Positions 44,059 through 53,936 of a stretch of 64,000 nucleotides of DNA are shown here, in pieces. Source of the DNA: Nocardioides piscis (lineage in GTDB: Bacteria; Actinomycetota; Actinomycetes; Propionibacteriales; Nocardioidaceae). The notes under the pieces were generated by a model. It was not told the origin of the DNA, did not search any database, and saw only the letters and a program-made list of their open reading frames with translations. The position numbers and the translations under genes were made by a program. The stretch lies in contig NZ_CP049866.1 in the NCBI RefSeq assembly GCF_011300215.1, forward strand, positions 1,426,001 to 1,490,000, in the 5' to 3' direction. How positions within the stretch are numbered: position 1 is the first letter of the stretch; every line of letters begins with the position of its first letter.

Positions 44059-45967
44059 CAGTTCTCCTCGGTCAACGCACGCACGATGCCGCGCACCATG
44101 GCGGTCATCCTGCCTGCGGCCGTCTCGGCGGCAGCGGCCCCCCGCCGATAGGGGTCGGCGATGTCGTCCTGGGGCAGCGGCGCCGTACGGCGCTGGCCGG
44201 CCGACTCGATCAGGGCGCGACCGTGCAGGTTGGGAGTCGCCTCGACCGCGCGGCAGAACTGACCGAGGGTGAAGACCTTGCGCCAGGCAGCTGGGTGCTC
44301 CTCGAGGACGAACGTCCGGTGGGAGCTCTCGGCCGTCAGGATCAGGTCGGCGGACTCCACGACCGCGCGGGTCAGCGGCTGGCTGCGGAAGTCGGCGTCG
44401 GCGGGCTCGAGGGTCGCGGCCATGACCTCGTCCATCGGGTGCGAGTCGAAGCCGTGGGTGCCCGCGCTCGCGAAGGTGATGTGGGCGTCCCCGGCCAGGG
44501 CCCGCGCCGTCTGCTCCAGGAAGGGCGAGCGGCAGATGTTGGCCGTGCAGACGAAGAGCACGTGGATGGGGTCCTGGGGTTTCGTGACAGGCCTTCGGCC
44601 TTCCTCAACCTCCGGCTGGGGGCTTCGGCCTTCCTCAACCTCCGGCTGGGGGCTTCGGCCTTCCTCAACCTCCGGCTCGGGCCTTCGGCCTTCCTCAACC
44701 TCCGGCTCGGGCCTTCGGCCTTCCTCAACCTCCGGCAGCGTGCTCCGCAGGTCGAGGTGACCCGCCTCCTGCAGGGCATCGAGCACGTCGTCGAGCGCCT
44801 CGTCGATGCTGCGCCCGGTCGTGTCGACACGAACGGCGGCGTCCTCGGGCTCCTCGTAGGGCGACGAGATGCCGGTGAACTCGGGGATCTCGCCGCGGCG
44901 TGCCTTGGCATAGAGGCCCTTGCGGTCGCGGCGCTCGCACTCCTCGAGCGGCGTCGCGACGTGGACCAGGAAGAACGCGCCGCCGGCCTCCTCGACCATC
45001 GCGCGCACGTCGGCCCGCGTCTCGGCGAAGGGGGCGATCGGGCTGCAGATCGCCAGGCCGCCGTGGCGGGCGATCTCGGCCGCGACCCAGCCGATGCGCC
45101 GGATGTTGGTCTCGCGGTCGGCCTTGGAGAAGGTCAGGCCCGCGGAGAGGTTGCGGCGGACGACGTCGCCGTCGAGGCTGGTGACGCTGCGGACGCCCTG
45201 CTCCAGCACCCGGTCCATCAGCGCCCGGGCCAGGGTCGACTTGCCGCTGCCCGAGAGACCGGTGAAGAACAGCACGAGGCCCTGCTCGTCGGGGGCCGGC
45301 TCGTCGGCGTCGACGATGGCGGCGATGGCGGGGGATAGAGGTTTCGTGACGGGCGCAGAGCGCCCTCCTCAACCTCCGAAGGGGACGCAAGGGCGTGCAC
45401 CGGGTCGCTGCCGGCGTAGTTGGCCAGCACCTGCAGGCCCAGGGCGTGATCGGCGGCAGGGTCGTCGTGGGCGGCGAGCGGGACCACGACCACCTCCGCG
45501 TCGGCGAGGAGCTCGGCGGCCGCCACGGTGGCCCGGACGAGGGCGACGGGGGACAGCTCGGGAGTGCCGTGGCCGGTGAGGGCGACCAGGAGGACGGGTC
45601 CCAGTCGCCGTATGCCGTCGAGGTCTGCCTCGGTCAGCGCGTCGGTCACCGGCACGAGGGTGCGCCCGGCGTGCTGCTCGCGGGTCTGTGCAGGGGTGAG
45701 GTGAAGTCGGCGGAAGGGGCCGAACTGCGCGTGGGTGAGTCCTGTGACCACCCCACTCGCAGGCGCCAGCACGGCCAGCGGCAGGCCCTCGGGGTCGACC
45801 AGCTCGACCTCGGGTTCGGCGGCCAGCTCGGGGGGCAGCTCGATCCGCACCACGCTGCCCGGCTCGTTGAACGCCGTCAGTGGGACCAGGGCGCCGGTGG
45901 TCAGGAGCTCGAGGTCGTCGAGCTCGCGCGGCGAGGGGCAGTGCTGTGGGGTCGACACGCCGCACAT
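44058..45967 (-). CDS. cysC: Sat-like / APS kinase (CysC) / low-MW tyrosine phosphatase fusion, frameshifted
   Basis: Three parts in about 636 aa. Residues 1-205: ATP-sulfurylase-like (LDDLELLTTGALVPLTAFNE, VALTGHGTPELSPVALVRA), probably non-catalytic. Then APS kinase with P-loop GLSGSGKST, LDGDVVRRNLS and ICSPIAPFAETR, making PAPS from APS. A linker of five 10-residue repeats (PEVEEGRRPE type, about 412-461). Then a phosphatase with CTANICRS (Cys about 474) and Asp in DDIADPYRRG. The reading frame breaks at G5 45330-45334; a sixth base restores it between Sat-like and kinase parts. If the break is real, the kinase-phosphatase half could start at GTG 45275. Start ATG 45967 or GTG 45958. Coupled to the TSUP gene. 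Confidence 0.82.
44578..44736 (-). repeat. Palindromic repeat, amplified to five 30-bp units inside the fusion gene
   Basis: Starts GGTTTCGTGACAGG, then GGCCTTCGGCC palindrome and TTCCTCAACCTCCGG; the unit recurs at 44591, 44621, 44651, 44681 and 44711. Period 30 keeps the frame, giving the 10-residue acidic/proline linker between kinase and phosphatase. Confidence 0.85.
45340..45378 (-). repeat. Palindromic repeat copy between Sat-like and APS kinase parts
   Basis: GGTTTCGTGAC, stem GGGCGC, loop AGA, stem GCGCCC, TCCTCAACCTCCG. The stem is one pair longer than in the arrays, so the core is 17 nt rather than 15 and the encoded frame changes across it. Confidence 0.75.
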
Positions 45968-45986
45968 CCTGCCAGCCACGGCCGCC

Positions 45987-45992
45987 TACGCT
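45987..45992 (+). promoter_or_regulatory. -10 box (TACGCT), leaderless asparaginase transcript
   Basis: TACGCT fits TANNNT and lies 6 nt before ATG 45999. The divergent cysC fusion starts 31 nt away, so the promoters must overlap. Confidence 0.5.
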
Positions 45993-45998
45993 GCCAGC

Positions 45999-46958
45999 AT
46001 GTCAAGACCAGTTGCCGTGGCCGAGATCGTGCGTTCCGGGTTCGTCGAGGGCCACCACTACGGCTCGGTGGTCGCGCTCGACGCGACGGGGGCCGTGGAC
46101 TGGTCGGTCGGGGTCGTCGACCGGCCCATGCTGCCGCGCTCGTGCAACAAGCCGATCCAGGCGCTGGCGATGGTGCGGGCCGGCCTGACGCTGTCACCGG
46201 AGCTGTTGGCGCTGGCCTGCGCCTCGCACTCGGGAGAGGAGCTCCACGTCACGGGCGTCCGCCGCATCCTCGACTCCGCGGGCCTCGACGAGACCGATCT
46301 CCAGACGCCGCTCGACCTGCCCCTGGCGGACGCCGTGCGTGACGACGTCATCCGCAGCGGGGGAGGGCCCTCGAAGATCCTGATGAACTGCTCGGGCAAG
46401 CACGCCGCGATGCTCGCGACCTGCGTGGTCAACGACTGGTCGACCAGCGACTACCTCGACCCTGCCCACCCGCTCCAGGTGGCAATCACCGCCACCTTCA
46501 CCGAGCTCACCGGTGAGCCGGTCGCCGACATCGCCGTCGACGGGTGCGGTGCCCCTCTGCTGCCGACCTCGCTGGTCGGGCTCGCGCGCGCCTTCCGGAC
46601 CCTCGCCGTGGCCACCGACGGACCCGAGCACGAGATCGCCCAGGCGATCCGCCTGCACCCCACCCATGTCTCGGGGACGACGCGCGACGAGGCGGCGCTG
46701 CTCACCGCCATCCCCGGCGCGATCGGCAAGGCCGGAGCGGAGTCGGTCTATGCGGTCGCGCTCGCCGACGGGCGCGCCTTCGCCCTCAAGGTCGACGACG
46801 GTGCCACCCGCGCCCGGCCGGTGGTGATGGCCGAGGCGCTCCGCCGCTCGGGCGTGCTCGACCTCGAGGGTGTCGATGCCAGCGCCATACGCAAGACCGG
46901 CATGCATGTCCTGTACGGCGCTGGGCGACCCGTCGGCGAGATCCGCGCCTGCTACTGA
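45999..46958 (+). CDS. L-asparaginase, PF06089 (AnsA-II-like) family
   Basis: A 319-aa protein: VAVAEIVRSGFVEGHHYGSV, RSCNKPIQALAMVRAG (conserved SxxKP-type segment), ACASHSGEELHVTGVRR, MNCSGKHAAMLATC and DGCGAPLLPTSLVGLARAF. Hydrolyses asparagine to aspartate in the family. ATG 45999 sits 6 nt after a TANNNT box, so a leaderless mRNA is likely. Converges on the VanZ gene with 7 nt overlap. Confidence 0.88.
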   Translation: MSRPVAVAEIVRSGFVEGHHYGSVVALDATGAVDWSVGVVDRPMLPRSCNKPIQALAMVRAGLTLSPELLALACASHSGEELHVTGVRRILDSAGLDETDLQTPLDLPLADAVRDDVIRSGGGPSKILMNCSGKHAAMLATCVVNDWSTSDYLDPAHPLQVAITATFTELTGEPVADIAVDGCGAPLLPTSLVGLARAFRTLAVATDGPEHEIAQAIRLHPTHVSGTTRDEAALLTAIPGAIGKAGAESVYAVALADGRAFALKVDDGATRARPVVMAEALRRSGVLDLEGVDASAIRKTGMHVLYGAGRPVGEIRACY

Positions 46959-47371
46959 CGGCGAGCGGCGACGGTGCTGACCACCCAGGCTGCGACCGCG
47001 CCCAGCGCGGCCCCCAATGTGTTGGCCACCACGTCGGAATGCGTCGCGGACCGATCAGGCAGCAACACCTGCGCCACCTCGATCAGGAAGGACCCGGCGA
47101 ACCCGGCCGCGGTCCAGGTGGTCACCCGGATGCTCGGGCGCAGGAGGGAGCCGAGGAAGGACACCGGCATGAAGGCCAGCACGTTGAGCCCGAACTCAAC
47201 CCGGTCGCCTGCGAGCAGCACGGCCGGCAGGTCGAGGCGCAGACCCAGGTCGGCAACCTTCGACACCAGTGTCGAGGGCGCTGCCGGGGACGGATTGAGC
47301 AGGACCACGAGGAGCAGGACGGCATAGGCGACGAGCGCCAGCGCGAGGAGTCGACGCGTCGCCGGGGACAT
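46952..47371 (-). CDS. VanZ family membrane protein
   Basis: A 139-aa protein with four helices: RLLALALVAYAVLLLVVLLN, GLNVLAFMPVSFLGSLL, AAGFAGSFLIEVAQVLLP and ANTLGAALGAVAAWVVS. The N-x-x-x-F-x-P and S/D-H-S-DVVANTLG motifs are VanZ signatures. VanZ-like proteins affect sensitivity to glycopeptides; the mechanism is unclear. ATG 47371 chosen; a longer frame reaches into the HTH promoter region. Confidence 0.82.
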   Translation of the reverse strand: MSPATRRLLALALVAYAVLLLVVLLNPSPAAPSTLVSKVADLGLRLDLPAVLLAGDRVEFGLNVLAFMPVSFLGSLLRPSIRVTTWTAAGFAGSFLIEVAQVLLPDRSATHSDVVANTLGAALGAVAAWVVSTVAARRQ

Positions 47372-47464
47372 GTGCAGGAGCCTACGGGTGGAGGGGCTTG
47401 TTAGCGGGCAAAGTCCAGTCTGGCTTCGAATGTGAGCGCAGTCACGGCCATCCTGTTTGCATTT

Positions 47465-47482
47465 TGCTAACAAGTGTTAGCA
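47465..47482. promoter_or_regulatory. Perfect 18-bp palindrome, probable operator
   Basis: TGCTAACAAGTGTTAGCA has 8-bp arms around an AG/GT centre and lies 10 nt before the HTH gene start. Position and symmetry suggest the site for autoregulation by that HTH protein. It would overlap the core promoter. Confidence 0.6.
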
Positions 47483-47492
47483 GTATGGGGTC

Positions 47493-47872
47493 ATGGCCAA
47501 GGGCAAGGACGGGAAGACCGTCGTCGAGTCGCTCGGCGACTACCTCAAGGAGCAGCGGCTCGCGTCGCGACTCTCCTTGCGGCAGCTCGCCGACCAGGTC
47601 GGCGTCAGCAATCCCTACCTCAGCCAGATCGAACGTGGTCTGCGCCGCCCATCGGCAGAAGTTCTCCAGCAGATCGCCAAGGCGCTGCGCATCTCGGCCG
47701 ACCAGCTCTATGTCCAGGCCGGGATCGTCAGCACCGAGTCGCACGTCGGGGCTCGGTCGAGCTCGCCATCCTCGCGGACAGCGGCCTCACCGAGCGTCAG
47801 AAGCAGTCGCTGCTGGACGTCTATTCCTCGTTCCTCGCGCTCAACGCGGGGCTCGAGAACCCACCCGGCTGA
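47493..47872 (+). CDS. HTH (XRE-type) regulator, Rv0474-like, frameshifted
   Basis: First frame: KGKDGKTVVESLGDYLKEQR then the HTH LSLRQLADQVGVSNPYLSQI, ERGLRRPSAEVLQQIAKAL, ADQLYVQAGIV. After THVG-like sequence (SHVG) sense moves to the next frame: ELAILADSGLTERQKQSLLD and VYSSFLALNAGLENPPG. One base is missing near 47748-47765 (the G4 run 47748-47751 is the simplest site); repaired length about 126 aa. Same order as M. tuberculosis Rv0474-hbhA, so it probably controls hbhA and itself through the palindrome upstream. Confidence 0.82.
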
Positions 47873-47935
47873 ACAGTCCCCCTGAATCGGGCCCCCTGAA
47901 CCAGTCCCCTGAACCACCCAACGAAGGAGAAGAAC

Positions 47936-48535
47936 ATGGCCAAGTCCAAGTTCGACATCAAGACCGAAGCCACCAAGCCCCTCTACGCCGGCGTCGGTGT
48001 CACTGACCTCGCCGTGGAGCGTCTCCGCAACCTCGTCACCGAGACCCAGACCCTCCTCGTCGACGTCCAGAAGACGGTCATCGACCCGAAGGCTCGTCGC
48101 AAGGCCATCGAGGCCCGCGTCGCCGAGCTGCAGGCCGAGGCCAAGGCCTACCCCGCCAAGGTCCAGACCATCGTCGACGACAACGTCGCGCAGGCCGCTG
48201 ACGCCTACACCGACCTGATCAAGCGCGGCGAGAGCCTCGTCGGCCGGATCCGTCGCCAGCAGTCGACGCAGGCCACCAAGGCCTCCGCCAAGACCACCGT
48301 CGCCAAGGCGAAGACCACCACCACGCAGGCCAAGAAGACCAGCACCACGGCCCGCGCGACCACCAAGACCGCGGCGAAGAAGGCCACCAACGCGGCCAAG
48401 ACCAGCACCCGCCCGGCCGCCAAGAAGGCGTCGACGACCAAGTCGTCGGCCAAGGCGACCAGCACCACCGCCACCAAGACGGCCGCGAACGCGACCAAGG
48501 CCGTCGCCGACGCCACCAAGAAGGTCGGCGACTGA
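47936..48535 (+). CDS. hbhA: Heparin-binding hemagglutinin-like protein HbhA
   Basis: A 199-aa protein, the same length as mycobacterial HbhA. Residues 1-110 form a long amphipathic coil (VTDLAVERLRNLVTETQTLL, ARRKAIEARVAELQAEAKAY). The tail from about 115 is Lys/Ala/Thr-rich (KKTSTTARATTKTAAKKATN), the polycationic region that binds sulfated glycans in mycobacteria. No signal peptide, as in HbhA. Strong AAGGAGAAG before ATG. Strong terminator follows at 48567. Confidence 0.88.
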   Translation: MAKSKFDIKTEATKPLYAGVGVTDLAVERLRNLVTETQTLLVDVQKTVIDPKARRKAIEARVAELQAEAKAYPAKVQTIVDDNVAQAADAYTDLIKRGESLVGRIRRQQSTQATKASAKTTVAKAKTTTTQAKKTSTTARATTKTAAKKATNAAKTSTRPAAKKASTTKSSAKATSTTATKTAANATKAVADATKKVGD

Positions 48536-48566
48536 AGAGACGACCAGCTGACGCTGTTCTGAGATC

Positions 48567-48595
48567 GAAGCCCCGGGCATCCCGCCCGGGGCTTC
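48567..48595. terminator. Strong hairpin terminator after hbhA
   Basis: GAAGCCCCGGGC and GCCCGGGGCTTC form a perfect 12-bp stem with loop ATCCC, 31 nt after the hbhA stop. It can serve both strands since DUF2516 converges from the right. Confidence 0.8.
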
Positions 48596-48604
48596 GGCCA
48601 TTTC

Positions 48605-48661
48605 CGCGAGTCGGCGCGGAGTGCACCGCGAGTCGGCGCTGGCTGCACCGCGAGTCGGCGC
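48605..48661. repeat. 22-bp tandem direct repeat, 2.6 copies
   Basis: Units start CGCGAGTCGGCGC at 48605, 48627 and 48649, the first two followed by a variable 9-bp end GGAGTGCAC or TGGCTGCAC. It ends at the DUF2516 stop. No coding or CRISPR sense. Confidence 0.75.
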
Positions 48662-48662
48662 G

Positions 48663-48959
48663 TCAGCGGTGGCTTGTAACCTCGGCCAGCGCCGGACGGG
48701 TGTCGGCCAGATAGACCAGGGCGCCGATGAGGAAGGCCAGGTTGATCAGGTTGGTCGGTGTCGGGATCAGGAGCTGGGCCGCGAACCCCACCCCGAGCCC
48801 GATCAGCCAGCCCGGCTTGGTCCCGCGGCTGGCGGCCGGGAACGCCTCGGCGGGATACAGGGCGGCGTTGACGAGCGCGAACCCCTTGACCGCCAGGACC
48901 GCCAGCAGGGCCAGGAGGTGTGCATAGCCCGTCAGCTCGAAGACAGTCACCTTCCACAT
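48663..48959 (-). CDS. DUF2516 family membrane protein
   Basis: A 98-aa protein with three helices: YAHLLALLAVLAVKGFALVN, GWLIGLGVGFAAQLLIP and NLINLAFLIGALVYLAD. Matches the Rv0476-type family that sits after hbhA in mycobacteria, here convergent instead of co-directional. Function unknown. Confidence 0.8.
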   Translation of the reverse strand: MWKVTVFELTGYAHLLALLAVLAVKGFALVNAALYPAEAFPAASRGTKPGWLIGLGVGFAAQLLIPTPTNLINLAFLIGALVYLADTRPALAEVTSHR

Positions 48960-49007
48960 CCTACGTATCCGTCGGCGGATAAGGTGTCCGTCGCAAGCAA
49001 GTGAACT

Positions 49008-49385
49008 ATGGACGGGGCTGTGAGGATGGCAATGGATTCGGAAGACCGGCCGTGGGGCTCGTGGCACGTCATTGACGAGGGTCCGGGCTACAAGGTCAAG
49101 CGCATCCACGTGAAGCCCGGCCAGCGGCTGTCCTACCAGACCCACGAGCACCGCTCCGAGCACTGGGTCGTCATCTTCGGGATCGCCACCTGCGTGGTCG
49201 ACGGCGAGACGATCGTGTGCGGTCCCGGTCACTCGGTCGACGTGGCGACGGGCGCGGCCCACCGCATCACCAACCAGCACTCCGAAGAGCTCGTCATCAT
49301 CGAGGTGCAGCACGGCGCCTACACCGGCGAGGACGACATCTGCCGGCTCGAGGACGACTACGGCCGCGGAGAAGTCTCCACCTGA
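49008..49385 (+). CDS. Cupin protein, mannose-6-phosphate isomerase type II-like
   Basis: A 125-aa (or 117-119) single cupin: EDRPWGSWHVIDEGPGYKVK, KRIHVKPGQRLSYQTHEHRS with metal-binding His residues, and VCGPGHSVDVATGAAHRITN. Resembles the C-terminal domain of ManC-type enzymes and would interconvert mannose and fructose phosphates. A mannose supply fits gmd at 59158. Starts at 49008, 49026 or 49032 are all possible. Confidence 0.78.
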   Translation: MDGAVRMAMDSEDRPWGSWHVIDEGPGYKVKRIHVKPGQRLSYQTHEHRSEHWVVIFGIATCVVDGETIVCGPGHSVDVATGAAHRITNQHSEELVIIEVQHGAYTGEDDICRLEDDYGRGEVST

Positions 49386-49398
49386 GCCTGAGGACCGG

Positions 49399-49436
49399 GG
49401 TTTCGTGACAGGCCTTCGGCCTTCCTCAACCTCCGG
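49399..49436 (-). repeat. Palindromic repeat copy at the 3' end of rmlCD
   Basis: GGTTTCGTGACA, GGCCTTCGGCC, TTCCTCAACCTCCGG. The rmlCD stop codon lies inside it (coding GGTTGAGG), so insertion may have set the present C-terminus. Confidence 0.8.
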
Positions 49437-50862
49437 GCGGTGCGTCGAGGTAGCGGTCGAGCGCGGTGAGCGCGTCCTCGGGCTCGAAGCCGGTGGCGCG
49501 GATCTTGGCCAGTGACATCGCCGACCGCAGGGGACGGGGGGCGAACGGCTGTCCCTTGTCGAGGACGCCCGCGGCATACGCCTCGGTGGTGGTCTCCGAG
49601 ACGTCGTCGACCGAGCGCCCGGAGCGCTCGAAGACCGCGCGCGCGATGTCGGCCCAGGACATCGCGGGCCCGCCGTTGGACAGGTTGTAGGTGCCGAAGT
49701 CGGCGCCCGAGTCGATCAGGTGGCGGGTGGCCCGCGACAGCTCGGTGGTGAACGTCAGCCGGCCGACCTGGTCGGAGACGACCGACGGCGAGACGCCGTT
49801 CTCGGCCAGCGTCGCCATGGTGCGGACGAAGTTCTTCCCCGCACCGATCACCCACGAGGTCCGCAGGAGGTAGTGGCGCGGCGCCAGCCCCACCGCGATG
49901 TCGCCGGCGGCCTTGGACTGGGCATAGACGCCGAGCGGCGAGACAGGCTCGTCCTCGGTGTGCTCCTCGGCCGTGCCGTCGAAGACGTATTCGCTCGAGT
50001 AGTGGACCAGCGTGAACCCGTGGTCGCGGGCCAGCCCCGCCAGGGTCGCGGGGGCGCCGGCGTTGGCCGCCCATGCCGTACGCCGACCGTCAGCCGTCTC
50101 CGCGACGTCGACCGCCGTGAAGGCCGCCGCGTTGAGGACGACCGCGTATTCGTGCCACGGCCAGCCAGCGACAGCCGCGGCGTCGGTCAGGTCGAGCGCC
50201 GCGACGGGGGAGCCGTCGACGTCGCCCTCGGCGAGGTCGACGAGATCGGCGCCGGGGAAGTCGACCTGCAGCGCCCGGCCGAGCTGACCGAGCGCCCCGA
50301 CGATCAGGGTCTTCTTCGGCGCGATCGCTGTCGCCGGGTCGAGCACGGGGTTGTTCTGGTCCTTGTCGGACAGGATCGCCTCGGACAACGGGATCGGCCA
50401 CGGGATGGCGACGGTCGGGTCGTCGAGCGCCAGCGCGGGGTAGGTCACGCCGGGACGCCAGTGCTCGTTGACGAGATAGGTGTAGGCCGTCGCGTCCTCG
50501 AGGGTCTGATAGCTGTTGCCGACACCGCGCGGGACGAAGACGGCGACCGAGGTGTCCATCTCGAGCGAGAACGTTGCCCCGAAGGACTCGCCCTCACGCA
50601 TGTCGACCCACGCGCCGAAGATGCGGCCGGTGGCGAGGGAGACGAACTTGTCCCACGGCTCGGTGTGGATCCCGCGTGTGACGCCGCGGTCTGCGTTGAA
50701 CGAGACGTTGTTCTGGACGGGCCCGAAGTCGGGCAGCCCGATCGCCACCATCTTCTCGCGCTGCCAGTTCTCCTTGAAGAACCCGCGCGCGTCGTCGCGG
50801 CGATCGAGTCGGACGACGACCAGGCCCGGGATCGGCGTGGTCTCGAGGGAGGGCAGCGACAT
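49426..50862 (-). CDS. rmlCD: Fused dTDP-4-dehydrorhamnose 3,5-epimerase / reductase (RmlC-RmlD)
   Basis: A 478-aa protein. Residues 1-185 are RmlC-like (DDARGFFKENWQREKMVAIG, NADRGVTRGIHTEPWDKF, YTYLVNEHW); residues about 195-478 are RmlD-like (LIVGALGQLGRALQVDFPGA, VLNAAAFTAVD, YAQSKAAGD as YxxxK, TSWVIGAGKNFV). It performs the last two steps to dTDP-L-rhamnose. This fusion is common in actinobacteria. ATG 50862 begins MSLPSLETTPIPGL; the frame continues upstream through the repeat array but that part is not needed. Confidence 0.9.
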   Translation of the reverse strand: MSLPSLETTPIPGLVVVRLDRRDDARGFFKENWQREKMVAIGLPDFGPVQNNVSFNADRGVTRGIHTEPWDKFVSLATGRIFGAWVDMREGESFGATFSLEMDTSVAVFVPRGVGNSYQTLEDATAYTYLVNEHWRPGVTYPALALDDPTVAIPWPIPLSEAILSDKDQNNPVLDPATAIAPKKTLIVGALGQLGRALQVDFPGADLVDLAEGDVDGSPVAALDLTDAAAVAGWPWHEYAVVLNAAAFTAVDVAETADGRRTAWAANAGAPATLAGLARDHGFTLVHYSSEYVFDGTAEEHTEDEPVSPLGVYAQSKAAGDIAVGLAPRHYLLRTSWVIGAGKNFVRTMATLAENGVSPSVVSDQVGRLTFTTELSRATRHLIDSGADFGTYNLSNGGPAMSWADIARAVFERSGRSVDDVSETTTEAYAAGVLDKGQPFAPRPLRSAMSLAKIRATGFEPEDALTALDRYLDAPPGG

Positions 50863-50875
50863 CAACGGGCTCCTT

Positions 50876-51050
50876 GGTTTCGTGACGGGACTTCGTCCCT
50901 CCTCAACCGCCGGAGGGGTGATGGGACTTCGTCCCTCCTCAACCGCCGGAGGGGTGATGGGACTTCGTCCCTCCTCGACCGCCGGAGGAGTTCGTCCCTC
51001 CTCAACCGCCGGAGGGGTGACGGGACTTCGTCCCTCCTCAATCGCCGGAG
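50876..51050 (-). repeat. Palindromic repeat array between rmlB and rmlCD, five units
   Basis: Starts GGTTTCGTGAC, then units GGGACTTCGTCCC (palindrome) plus TCCTCAACCGCCGGAGGGGT with period 36 bp; the fourth unit is shortened. On the rml coding strand it stays open and would encode PPAVEEGRSPIT repeats in frame with rmlCD. Confidence 0.85.
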
Positions 51051-51061
51051 CGTCGAGAAGT

Positions 51062-53932
<2,871 letters not shown>

Positions 53933-53936
<4 letters not shown>

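Noticed and set aside
44578..44736. CRISPR array
   Set aside because: Units are directly adjacent with no unique spacers, lie in a coding frame, and no cas gene is present.
45340..45378. Repeat insertion as the cause of the frame break in the Sat-CysC gene
   Set aside because: The frame can be read through the repeat in the upstream frame, and one extra base in the G5 run 45330-45334 restores it, as in the other broken genes. Insertion damage is possible but not needed.
47493..47885. Taking the 130-aa frame of the HTH gene as the true C-terminus
   Set aside because: The alternative frame gives ELAILADSGLTERQKQSLLD, the usual ending of this regulator family, so a missing base is more likely.
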